Shown piece after piece: positions 46,240 through 57,408 of a stretch of 64,000 nt of DNA. Where the stretch lies: positions 124,001 through 188,000 of the forward strand of contig JAUCBJ010009141.1 of NCBI GenBank assembly GCA_032718475.1, given 5' to 3'. A model generated the notes under the pieces. That model was not told the DNA's origin and searched no databases. It worked only from the letters and a program-made list of their open reading frames with translations. The DNA comes from Nemertoderma westbladi. Its lineage: Eukaryota > Xenacoelomorpha > Nemertodermatida > Nemertodermatidae. Position 1 is the first letter of the stretch. Each line of letters opens with the position of its first letter. The translations under genes were made by a program, and so were the position numbers.

Positions 46240-47446
46240 TGTAAAGGCTTTTGCGGCTCTAGCTAGTCATTTTCCCAGCAAAGTACTCTGTAGGTGTTTT
46301 AGCGGACATAAAAAGCCGTTTTCTTACTGTGTAGGTGTTTTAGTGGACATAAAAAGCCATTTTTCTGTATGTGTACATGTGTACTTTAGCGGACATATAA
46401 CTAGCGATTTTATGCCGCATACGCCAAAATACTCTTGATACAGTGTAGTTCAGATGACGACATCTATCAGCTGATATGTCCACGTAGAGCTTTCTTTGTT
46501 CTTTGTTTGGCTCGACCAATCAGAGCGATTTTCATTTTATTTGCACAGAAGCCTCCGGGAAATCGCGCAATGCATTATGGTTTTTGTTTACCTTTTTTCC
46601 TGAGCCCAGAACACCGGCTGTGGAATTATTCTGTGTTTCAGACTTTAGCCAAACATTAGAATGGCTTTGATCATAGAAACGTATAACTGTTATCAATCCA
46701 TATTGTCACAAACCATATCAGTACATCGCAACTCAGTATATTATATTATACATACCTTTCACTGCATTATTTTACTGCTATTTACTGTCGGTTATTAATT
46801 GTATCAGTTGATGGAATATTGTTATATTTGGAGAATATCGATAAATAATCAGAAAACCCCAATCTTCTTGATATACTGAAGGTTAGAGAGATCGGTTACA
46901 TATAGCAATTGCGACTTACATTATAGTGGTTTTGGAGTGAATTGAATGCTATTTCATAGACCCTACATGTGTCAGTTGCTGTTCTCCTTATATATGATTA
47001 AAATTAGTGAAGGTCGGCAGATCGGTGTGCAGCAGTGTGCGGTAGTGTGCATGAGTGTGACAGATAACAAAGCATTTCCTAAAGAATGCGCCTTATACGT
47101 AAATCATTAGCCATCCCATTGTGTTTAGTGTAAGTCATAACTCTGTTTACATACTTAGAGCGCCACGTCCTAAAGGAACTGTTAATATTTCCCGAAAGTG
47201 AATAATATTTGTCAGAGATTATATATTAACGATCAATCGAATAATACAGTAGGCCTACACCGCAATAAGGTCAGAGCATCCGAATCCAGTCTCCCTTAAC
47301 CGTGGGTGAATGATCGCGCATAGGCTGGCTTCGGCTAATGTAGTTTTATGTGTATCAAATACTTGTCATAGGCTAAAGTCGATTTATAACCTAGAAGACA
47401 CCTAAATTTGGCAGGTTAAACTGCTAAAGGTCTAAAAGCGCGAACA
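46240..47446 (+). repeat. 3' LTR of element 2, with ~207-bp extra segment
   Basis: Matches the 5' LTR from TGTAAAGG to GCGAACA. TGGGAGCGG directly before it is a weak polypurine tract. The copy is longer than the 5' LTR because of a segment at about 46926-47130. Confidence 0.92.
46926..47130. other. Extra segment inside the 3' LTR of element 2
   Basis: About 207 bp present here but not in the 5' LTR, between CTTACATTATA and AGTGTAAGTC. No terminal inverted repeat or clear target duplication is visible. It could be an insertion here or ancestral sequence deleted from the 5' LTR. It contains GT-rich words (GTGTGCAGCAGTGTGCGG). Confidence 0.7.
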
Positions 47447-47451
47447 ACACC

Positions 47452-48194
47452 AACTTCGCAGATGACATCGCCCTGCTCTCTAATACGCTAGCAGATGCAC
47501 AGCTTCTACTGAATAAAGAGGAGAGGGCTGCTGAGGATGTTGGATTGCATATAAATGCTACCAAGACCGAATTCATGACTTTTAATGTTGATGGAAACTT
47601 GACAACCATTGATAATAATAAACTAAGGAAGGTCGATGACTTCCAGTACCTTGGATCATGGATAGAGAGTAGCAAAAAGGACATAGAAGTTAGGAAAGCA
47701 AAGGCTTGGGTAGCTCTATCAAAAATGGATACCATCTGGAAATCAGATTTCTCCAGGCACCTGAAGTCTAAGTTCTTTCGAGCCACAGTGGAAAGTGTAT
47801 TTTTATACGGGGGTGAGACCTGGACACTGACTAAATCACTTGAACTACGAATTGATGGTTACTACACAAGACTACTAACATCAGCTGTAGACAACACATG
47901 ACAAACGCCGAGCTTTATGGTACAATACCACCTGCATCTACCACCCTCCGTGAACGCAGATTAAGATTCAGTGGGCACTGGTGGCGAAGTAAAGACGAGG
48001 TCATACCAGATCTACTTTTCTGGTAACCAACTCATGGAAAGCGTAGTCGTGGACGACCGGCCATAACATATATAGATCAACTTGAAAGGGATACTGAACT
48101 TGGGAGAAACGAAATTGCGACAATTATGGAGAATCGGGAAGCCTGGAAGGATCTCATTTCCACTGTCCGAGTTCGCTCGACCTAGTAGTAGTCG
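47452..48194 (+). pseudogene. LINE A reverse transcriptase, 3' part
   Basis: Continues LINE A directly after element 2 with the catalytic palm motif FADDIALLS, then HINATKTEFM, VDDFQYLGSWI and GETWTLTKSLELRIDGYY, to a TGA near 47900. Decayed coding resumes with TNAELYGTIPPASTTLRERRL and HGKRSRGRPAITYIDQL, to about 48175. The 3' end is a short TAG repeat (CCTAGTAGTAG), shared with LINE B and with the minus-strand copy at 57410. Confidence 0.88.
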
Positions 48195-48915
48195 TTCATA
48201 CTATATCACATACTTTCGGCTTTTCCAGCCAATATTGGTAAATTGGCTCCCCTTCCCATTTTCTGGAGGAGTGCATAGCGGACTGAATCCGCTAACAGCA
48301 TACGATACATTAGATTAACTTTTTCAAATCTTGCACATTTCCTCTTTTCCATACAATACATGGATTCATACTATGATCAGTATGATTTTGTACAGTACTT
48401 GCCTCTCTATGTCGTGCAAGTTCCGTATACTCGATCTCTTTCCTACATCGTATACTACCATATTTTACAAAATAATCCATTCGTATTTTACTTTGGTTAT
48501 ATATAAACTGTCGGTTAATTGAACTGTACAAAAATATTGAAAGGAGACTGTATGAAAAATATTATGTTTTAATTAATTAATACATAATTGGAACGAAGAA
48601 CATGAGATATGGTTTAGTATTCAATTTTTTAATTCTTTAACATTGACAAAATCCCCATCTTAACAATATTATCTTCGATCAATGTTAGTCATTGTATGTA
48701 GTTGTCCAATTACATACTTTCATAAATATATTAAATAGTTATTATAAGCTTTCCATGATACTCCATGAATAATATTCAAACCTAACTACCTCCCATTTGA
48801 ATCAAATACAATTCATTTCGAAATCAATTCCATATAATATGTGTCATATATCAATCATATATCATGTAATATATCAATTATAGAGAATGAATCAATAAAC
48901 ACAGCTTTCAATGAT
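48195..48915. other. AT-rich intergenic DNA
   Basis: No gene recognised. It lies just downstream of the GPCR gene, so the 3' UTR and poly(A) site of that gene should be here, but several ATTAAA-like words prevent a specific choice. Confidence 0.45.
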
Positions 48916-51551
48916 CTACAATGGCTGCAACGCAACTTCTTCATCACTATTTGTATCGCAATTGCCCACCAATACTTGTGAACATTGTTTAGCTGATCCT
49001 GGGGTTGGGGTCTTTTGATTAGAATAAACTTTGCGACCAGAACGTTTTCGTCTGTAGAAGAAGTTCACCACACCTGTTGTGGATGTCAGTCCACCAGAGA
49101 TTGAAGAAGATTGTGTGCCACGTTCTTTATTCAAAGACAATATCCATGCCTTCTTAATTTCTTTGTCTAGAAGACAATGAAATATAAACAAAAAGAAACC
49201 TTGTGTGCTATTTAAAATTATAAATATGTAAGCAGCCACATAATGTCCTGGACTAATTTGAAGAAATCCAAAAATCCAGATGACCCCTAATAAAATCATC
49301 ACATATACAGATTTTTTAAATTTGTCTAATAAATCTCTCTTCTTGCTGTTCGTGTTTAACTTGCTTCTGTCAGAACAAAAAAGAACTCTCAATACCAGAG
49401 CGAAAACAACAGCATTGGCAACAATAGCCAAGCCAATAGGAGCTCCTAATGCCCAATAGGTTGTTGTTTGTTTCAACCAACATAGCGTATCAGCAACTAG
49501 CTCATAGTTGTTATGATCTACAGATACAGTAATTATACAAATAACTGCCGGTATGCCCCAAGCTGCAATACTTGACTTCCATATAAACTTTGAAGGGGTC
49601 CAGAATGGATCTACAACAATTTTCATGAGCAGGTTAAAGGCATCGACACACATCCAACCCCAAACCACTAGTAGGAAGTAATGGTTAAGAAATCCCAGAA
49701 CTTTGCATGAATATACACTCACTGCTACCATGCTCCCATTTATAAGATGCATAACCATGAGCAACAATAATGAAATACACATATTCAAATGAATTTTATA
49801 TATTGTTCCTTCTAGCAGTTTCTTTTGAAATGCTACTAATATAATGAATACAGTCAACCCTATGATAGATAGTACAGAACCAATAATGGATAATATTTGT
49901 TGAGGTTTGCGATGGACAGAGGCACTAGGCGATTCAGCAATAGAATGGTGTATATCCATAAGAATTGCAAAGTTTGTTAAATGAGTGCATTCACAAACTG
50001 TGAAATTTGTGGTTGATTTGTTCACTGCGCAACTCTCTTCCGACCAATTATAACTCATTGTCGATGAATCAGATTTCCAGCGGACGCATCGTGGATTGGT
50101 ATACTTTCCGTTTGGTTCTTGGTGATACAAAGTGAATCCTAAAGGATTTGTAGCACTGAGAGAGATGTTAATGTTTTTAATTTTTATAGACAAGATATGA
50201 GAATTAATGATACCGGTATACTTAGTAGAAATATTATCATTCGAATTGTTTCCTGTTTTATACTCATTTGAAGAATTTTCATACATAACAAAACCAATTA
50301 TAGCATCAGATGGAATCGGGTCAGGAAATGCCCCAGGAGGGATAATCACTTTAACTTTCTGGGAATTACTTTCATTTTTGTAATCCTTAATGCCATCCAA
50401 AATAAATCCCTTATTGGCTACGTCACCATAATTTAATTTATATCTTGCTATTATGATGTTATCTTGTCTGAATTCAGTTTCATTTGTACCATTATCGATA
50501 TCTTTTAGTGATAAAACTTCATAAGTGATTGGTTTACAGTTACTGGTAGCACCACCACTAATCGTTTTAGGCCAATTATAACCTCCACCATATTCTTGAG
50601 GGCAGGAACAAGTGTTGATCTTTAGATCCGACCACTTTCCATTATTAGAACACGACTTAATAATAGTGCATTTGCTTTGGTCTCTTTTGCACTTCTGTTC
50701 TGAATTAATACAAGTGTAATTTAACATTGAATTCAAATTATCATTAAAAACGTTTTGTGAATCTTCATGGGGACAAACCTTTAAGATATATAGATAAGTC
50801 TCAATGTTACTTACTAATGTTTCCCTTAATACCCATTCGCAATCAGAGCTTTTATCACGAGATGTCAAATTTAACTCACAAACATCTATATGTTTTTCAG
50901 TTACAATAAGTAACTCAAGTGAAGGTAAATCAGTAGACCTTATGATAGTATTAATGTCCGTTTCATTCAGAGGGTTGCCTTGTAGTTTTAATGTCTTTAA
51001 TTTCATCAGTTTTACTGGAATATTCTTGATGTTTTCCAATCTATTGTAACTGAGGTCGAGTTTCTCTATATTTGGGAATTTTTGTAGATTAATGTCATTT
51101 AAGGAGTTAAACTTGTTATGTCGAAGTTGGAGGTGTTTCAATGAATCTAGTTGGTAGGTTGAATTTGGGATCTTACTAATATTATTGTAATTGAAATTTA
51201 CGTCAACCAGTTTATTAAGTCTATAAAATGATTCCTCAAGAAGCTCAGTCCAATAGTAATTATGTAATGATATGTAATTCGCATCAGGAAAACTATCTGT
51301 AAGAAATGTGAGCTTCGTCATATATGCCGAATCATTGGTAATTGAAAACGTGAGATTGGTGACAGCGACTGATGGCCCGGCCCGGCCCGGCCCGGCCCGG
51401 CCCACCATGTTCTACATGCCGGTTCAAGTGGCACATCTTGAAATTTGCAAACAGTATAAATGCCAGTTTCATTGCAGGAAAATTTTCCTTTAGGTATGCA
51501 ACATCTCGCCGAATATATGCAAATACAAATAAACCAAATGAAAATAATCAT
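48916..51551 (-). CDS. Adhesion G-protein-coupled receptor with N-terminal leucine-rich repeats, frame broken near the N-terminus
   Basis: An intronless receptor gene. The long frame (51408 to 48916, 830 codons) has leucine-rich repeats at about 48-148 (LKHLQLRHNKF, IEKLDLSYNRL, LKTLKLQGNPL). A Cys-rich hormone-receptor-like module lies near 260-288 (CSCPQEYGG, NWPKT). A GAIN/GPS region ends in CECTHLTNFAILMD near 475, with the usual HL|T cleavage point. Seven membrane helices follow from about 500 to 740, with a short tail ending EEVALQPL. Many N-x-S/T sites mark an extracellular N-terminus. The first codons (MVGRAGPGRAG) are only a GGCCC repeat read through. The likely true start is ATG 51551 in another frame: a hydrophobic signal peptide (MIIFIWFICICIYS) and a Cys-containing segment up to the repeat. 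The subfamily is uncertain (ADGRA- or ADGRL-like). It is the only plausible host gene here. Confidence 0.88.
51374..51403. repeat. (GGCCC)6 microsatellite inside the GPCR coding region
   Basis: Six perfect copies of a 5-bp unit lie between the signal-peptide frame and the receptor frame. Because five is not a multiple of three, each gain or loss of a unit changes the frame. As assembled, the two parts are out of frame. Confidence 0.95.
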
Positions 51552-51629
51552 ATTGAATGTAAAACTTAATTGACATGGTTTATACATAACAGTCACATAA
51601 CAAGGTTTATACATAACATGGTTTATCAT

Positions 51630-52106
51630 TTGATCATTTGTGGTATGTCATGCTATAAAGGTATAGGTAAAGGTATAAAGGTATCATGCTGTGGTATGGT
51701 AGCTATAAACCTACTGGTTGGATTAAAATCAATTTATTATCCTACTGTAAATCTATATAGATATCACGTGACACCCATGTCAATTCAATTTTCAATTTCA
51801 ATTCAATTTCAATTTAATTTGATGGAGCTCTTCTAAAGGTCTAGATTACTGCATGACATACAAGCAAGGTAATATAGGAGCATTTACGATGTTAGCCATA
51901 GCTAAACCAGTGTTATGGAATGGAGATATCACGGAGAGGCATTAGAGAGCGATAAGTTCAAGTTCTCGTCATTGTATTGTGGATATTAGATGGACATTTT
52001 AGAAGTACAGATGGTAGCAAGACTGCAGCTTGTATATGTATTTTTATAATAAATAGTATTCAAATTTTATTAACTAAAAATGTCAAAAAGTTGTCTAAAC
52101 CTTTTA
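51630..52106. other. Intergenic DNA upstream of the GPCR
   Basis: Contains short degenerate repeats (GGTATAAAGGTAT near 51660, CAATTTCAATT near 51780-51825). The GPCR promoter should lie in this direction; no element is identified. Confidence 0.45.
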
Positions 52107-55100
52107 TGCAGGGTGGCTATCCATGCAGCATTAAGGAGGTGCCACCTGTAGCTGCATAGACCCTCTTACTAGGGCAAATCTGGTCCTGTAACTAGGACCC
52201 CCTTCGTTCTGGGATAAGGACGCCCTTGGTCCTGGATTAAGGACCCATATACTTGGCTGCAGCGGTATATGGCCTGGCCAGGCAGATGGTGATCTACCAA
52301 TGGCTGGTCAGGAGTAGAGCGTTCTCATGTCCACTCTGAGTGCACTTCACTGCGACCTGCACCTGGCAGCAGGGGTACAGGGCATGACCCAGCAGATGAG
52401 CTGCACAGCCAATGGTGGGTCATGTGCGCTAGAGTAGATACGGGTGATGGGCCTCATATCTGACTCCACTGCGACACCCACCCTGTGGAATGGCAAACCA
52501 GGGTGTGGTATTTGCTCCGAGAGCTAACTCGGCAAAAAAGCACCCCCCAACCCCCACTATGGATTACATTAGTAATGCGGAGGTCCAGCCACTAGAGGCC
52601 AGTGGAATGACTGGACACAATCGGCCTCACATGCGTCAGTTATCTCATGACCGGCTGCCTGTCTCACCCCCTACTGGAGAGAGAGCGGCAAACAATTCTT
52701 TGAGTCCCTTTCCTGATGACCTTTCTGGACCAAACCCTGGGTCACCGGGGAGGCCAGATTGCGAGGGGAGAGGAATTCTGGAGTTGGAGGCTACTCTCAT
52801 GTTCCACCCCGACCAACAAAGCCATTGGTGAATCTGAGGCAAGTCACTAGACTAGCCTCGGTAAACACCCTAACACTCGGGTCCCCAATGCGACAAGGTG
52901 AGCTGACTGCCTTGGCAGATAAGCTTTCTCTTAGTGCAGTGGGTGTTCAAGAGCACCGAATGCAGACTGGACAGACTGATGGGGTTCTGATTAAGGACAT
53001 GGGGGGCGGTTAGCGACTCGCCCTCGCTTCAGCAGATGATAGTGGCAATGGTGGAATTGGTCTATTGATGAATCCAACTGCACATGCAGCATTGGACAAA
53101 ATAGACCAAATCTCTAACCGCATCATCCGTTGCCACTTCTCATGTTCTGGAAGACTAGCTAAGAAGTTCCTAAGGTGGTTCTGATTGTGTGCTACTCTCC
53201 AACTTGTGTTGCTCCTGTAGAGGTGGTGGAAAATTTCTACCAGAATCTACAAGCAGCTACTGATGGAGTGGATCAGCATGCATTCTTAACATTCCTGGGA
53301 GACTGTAATGCAAGTCTGCATCAATCACCTACATCGCCCTGGGTTTATAGCAGTAGTGTTAACCGAAATTCCGTCCATCTTCAGGATTTTATCTCTTGAA
53401 ATGGATTGTTTTCGGCTGGAACCCAGTTCAAGAAGCGAACTGGAAAGCTATAGACTCATAGTGGACCCAGTGGTCACAAGTCCCAGATAGACCATATCCT
53501 GTTTCGTAGGAAATACAGGAGCTCTATACAAGACTGTAATGCATTTACACTACGACCCTTCTCCAGTGATCACCACCTTATTGTGGCCAAGGTAAGACTT
53601 AGTCTGCGTGCTAGCAGAACAACGAAATCTGCCTTGCCGTGGCAGTACTGGTCCTCTCTGTTGCAACAGCCAAGTGTGAGATCCAGCTTCACACTACAGC
53701 TGAGCAACAGGTATGAGGTTCTTGCCTCTGAGGCGGCAGATCACTGTGAGGGCTATACTGCCTTCACAGAGGCAGTTAAGTTAGCAGCTGCAGAAACAGT
53801 TCCTGTATACCCTCAAAACAGGAAACGGGCCCCCTGGACTGACAACAAAATTCAGAAGTGCCGAAATGACCTCTACAAGGCGCAGAAAGAGTCCCGACTC
53901 AAACAGACTACAGCGGCCAAGAATGCAGTTAAGGCTGCATCTAGGTCCCTGAACAGGCAGTACTCAGTTAATCTACAGGAGCTAATAAACCAACAGGTTG
54001 ATTCCATCAATGATGCTGACCACAGCAGGCAATCATTCCAGGCATGGAGATCGATCAACTTGCTTGCTGGTCGAAAAAGCCAACCAACCACCAAGGTTAA
54101 GGCTGAATCACCAGCCGATCGCCTCAATGGTTGGAAGGCCCACTTCGAAAAGCTCCTCAATAATGACAGGGTATTGCCTGATAACTTTATAGAAGTAAAT
54201 GTGTCTGAGTCTGTACTCCCAGATATTCTCATTGGCGATATCTCCTTTGCAGAAGTGAAGGCTGCTGCAAAGAGCATTAAGACCAATCGTGCCAGTGGAG
54301 TAGATGGTGTTCCCCCTGAGGTCTTTAAAATACCTGAGTGTTTAAAGCTCATCTATCCCATCATAGTAGACATGTACCGAACAACAAGAGTCCCACAAGA
54401 AATGAAAACAAATAAGTTGGTGCCAGTTCCCAAGAAAGGCAACCTAACACTCTATGGTTCTTTTCGGGGAATCTCATTGATCTCGATTGCTGCAAAGCTA
54501 TACAATAGAATTATATTAAAACGCATCAGGGATCCCATTGAGAGACTGCTCCGTGGAAATCAGAATGGGTTCCGTAAAGGTCGTGGGACCATGTAGCCCA
54601 TTTTGGCACTTAGAAGGATATTTGAAGAGTTATCAAAAAAGAAAGACAGGCATCTGGCTGTTATCTTTGTTGACTTCTTCAAGGCCTTTGATTCAGTCTC
54701 TCGCTCACGTATGTCCAGCATACTTTCATTATATGGGATTCCTGATGAAATTATTGCAACAATCAGATGAGTATACGATGGTTCGACAACATTTGTGTCT
54801 ACTGTTGACGGTGACACAGAACCATTGGAAGTGTTATGGGGCGTCCTCCAGGGAGACACACTTGCACCATTCTTGTTCATAATTGTAGTTGATTATGTTC
54901 TACGCATGTCCTTAGATCATCATAATGATGATGGGGTGATGATATGTCCACCTACTGGCTCCAGAAGTCGAGGAAATCCTGCAAAGTACCTAACTGATCT
55001 AGACTTTGCTGATGACTGAGGAGTACTCTCAGAATCACTAGAGGGAACCCAACGGCTCCTCAGCTCATTAGAACATGCTGCTTCTAGTGTTGGCCTTTTT

Positions 55101-55835
55101 ATTAACTCCAGAAAGACCAAAATTTTGACAGTTAACTTTGAAAGTCCTCAGCAAGGCTCTGATCGGATGAGCATAAGCTCAAAATATGGTATGCTTGAGC
55201 ATGTTGATGACTTCTGTTACCTGGGATTATGGATGCGGAAGTCAGGTGAGGACCTTCGAATACGTAAGGGAAAGGCATGGGCAGCCTTGAATAGGCTTTC
55301 CAGGATTTGGAAGTCAACGAGAATTAATCGGAAACTTAAGGTCCGATTATTTAGAGCAGCAGTAGTTCCAGTACTCCTCTATCTGAGTCCATGCTGGGCT
55401 CTAACTGCTGAGGACACCAAATCTCTGGATGGCACATTCACAAGAATGCTACGTCAGGTTCATTGTGTCAAGTACAGTGCACACATCTCAAACCAGACAC
55501 TATGTAACTTTGGAGGTGTCTCATTGGTTCCCCCAAGCTTGACACTAGAATAAAATCGTCTCCGCTTTGCAGGATATTGCTTTTGCCGTGAGGACCAGCC
55601 AGTGCATAATCTTGTACTTTGGCAGCCTCATGGAATGAATAAGCATGGTGGACAGCCCATGACTTTCTTGAGACGCATCTTAAAGGACACTGGCCTTGAA
55701 GATGCGGATGATCTAGCAAATGTCATGGGTGATAGGGAGTTGTGGCGGTTCAATTTTGTCGATAAGCCGGCACAGCATTCTTAAAAATGCAGCTGCAATG
55801 CAGCATGCCGATCCTAGTAGTAGTAGTAGTAGTAC
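52107..55835 (+). mobile_element. LINE B: APE-type non-LTR retrotransposon, nearly full length but inactive
   Basis: The 5' region (52107-52490) is GC-richer with CCTGG-like short repeats. 52490-52831 codes a Pro-rich N-terminus. From about 52790 an endonuclease-like segment (VNTLTLG, GVQEHR) is broken by several stops and shifts up to 53500. 53583-55784 is one frame coding linker, RT and C-terminus (ASGVDGVPPEVF, GSFRGISLISIAAKLYN, NQNGFRKGRGTM, FVDFFKAFDSVSRSRM, GVLQGDTLAP, FADD). It is cut by TAG 54594, a TGA near 54768, TGA 55017 and TAA 55551. The 3' end is a (TAG)n tail at 55813-55834. Clade: RTE-like in wording, not certain. Confidence 0.88.
53583..55784 (+). pseudogene. LINE B RT reading frame with four in-frame stops
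   Basis: A single frame keeps RT similarity throughout, so only point changes, not indels, have inactivated this part. Palm residues are present: the Asp of FVDFFKAFDS near 54672 and FADD at 55008-55019. The third stop falls immediately after FADD. The C-terminus ends with DRELWRFNF and a TAA at 55784. Confidence 0.85.
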
Positions 55836-57062
55836 ATATATATACTACAACATCTAACTGCAGTCACTATGATGATATCCAGGAGGATGCGTAGCAGATC
55901 ACAAACAAATAGTCCCCAATTATGGCAAACAGTAAAATCATACTATTTATTTTTACATGGGGGTGGGGGGGATTACAGCTTATCTCACAACTTACACGTT
56001 TATTGAATTCATTGTAGCGCATTTTCTGACCAAAAAGTCGAATTTTTTAAACATATGCTATCTGATGCAGAATTCCATGCTGAATCTAAATATGGGTATC
56101 GAGATATCTGGAGTAGAAGATACTGGCTCCGATATATCGCGATATTGGTAAATGCGATGAAGTTTGGGGTTTGCATTCAATTTCTGCATATTTCTGTGCT
56201 CAGTGGTGCTAATTGGATGTCTCATCGAGAAAGAGCACAACAATTTAATTTAGAAGGTATTTTTTTATGATTATTGGACGTACTGGTCAGATTATAAGAC
56301 AACTTCAAGTCACCGGAATGAAGACGGGACTCAAATAGGCGTCTGCGGTCTTTGTGGGATTATACGGTATAGACTTATGGGTCATTGGAGATCTCCAAAA
56401 TGTATAATCTCCAGTTCTAATGGTCGTACGAAGTTCGTTTTAGGCTCATTCGAAAGCTCTTTTCTCAGAAAACAAAGTTACAAAACAAAGTTATAAACTT
56501 ATGTTTTAGCATTTTTCCAATCGCTAATATTTTGTACAGAAATACGGTATTTTATATACAAAGTACTGTATGTCGGATTGAATAATGGAAAATTATGTAT
56601 GTACGAAATATATTGTAGGATTCATGTATCTCAAAGTTATCATATATCGTCTTATTCGTAATCTCTACTCTGGATAATCCTAAACCAAATAATCAAACCT
56701 TTTATGATTTTAAGGGAAATGAAATTAAAGTAAATGTAAATAAATATATAACATTTTGCTGTCTAATCTTCTACTTCATCAGTATTTGCCTAATCATAAG
56801 TATATATCATCAAGTCTGTCCAATCCACCCTAATCTGAATTCTCGCCCAATCGGTCTAACATTAATTAATTAATAGACTTTATCATAAACCGTTAAGCAT
56901 ACTTCAGTCTGTCTAGACTAGACCAGATGAGTTCGATAAAGTCATTTACCGAAAAAATTAACTAAAGTATTTTCATGAAAAGCAAATAGCCTTTCTCCCA
57001 CTGACCCCAAGATGTCTATTGTTTGCGGTAAAACCACAAAAACTTTCCAGCGGCAATTGCCA
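55836..57062. other. AT-rich intergenic DNA with a dispersed repeat at 56505-56635
   Basis: No gene. The ~130-bp segment CCAATCGCTAATATTTTG...TATTGTAGGAT recurs almost identically at about 59248-59380. Confidence 0.55.
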
Positions 57063-57210
57063 TCAATATACATACATATACATACATGTATATATACATA
57101 CATATACATACATGTATATATACATACATATACATACATGTATATATACATACATATACATACATGTATATATACATACATATACATACATGTATATATA
57201 CATACAATAT
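57063..57210. repeat. 26-bp tandem repeat of ACATACATATACATACATGTATATAT type
   Basis: About five to six perfect copies. The unit is largely self-complementary and could extrude cruciforms. ORFs through it are artefacts of the repeat. Confidence 0.95.
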
Positions 57211-57408
57211 GCATTATTATATACAATACATTCTAGGCAATTTATGCAACAACCATGGTAATTTTTGTAGATTTATTCCTTGCGTATCTGCTGGTATTAA
57301 TTATCATGGTATCTCCATATTGTTCTCCATATTGTTCAAAATGGAACGTCATCAATTACCATATCTTGACATTTTTTAATATTTCAGGGTTTTCTTATAG
57401 GTTTACAT

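Larger units (their letters stand above)
33597..47446 (+). mobile_element. BEL/Pao LTR retrotransposon, element 2 (degenerate, with third ORF)
   Basis: LTRs at 33597-34596 and 46240-47446 begin TGTAAAGG and end GCGAACA. The flanks are ACACC at 33592-33596 and 47447-47451, a 5-bp target duplication inside LINE A. The order inside is long leader, gag, protease, RT/RNase H fused to integrase C-terminus, spacer, third ORF with basic tail, 3' LTR. At least eight frame breaks or stops are spread over gag, pol and the third ORF. The RNase H end and the integrase catalytic core are deleted. The plan matches element 1, though the sequences are diverged. Confidence 0.93.

Noticed and set aside
46435-46659. 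74-aa ORF present in both LTRs of element 2
   Set aside because: It is shared because LTRs are duplicates; no motif, and the start differs between copies.
57012-57379. Tyr/Ile/His-rich ORFs on both strands
   Set aside because: They are translations of the 26-bp tandem repeat.
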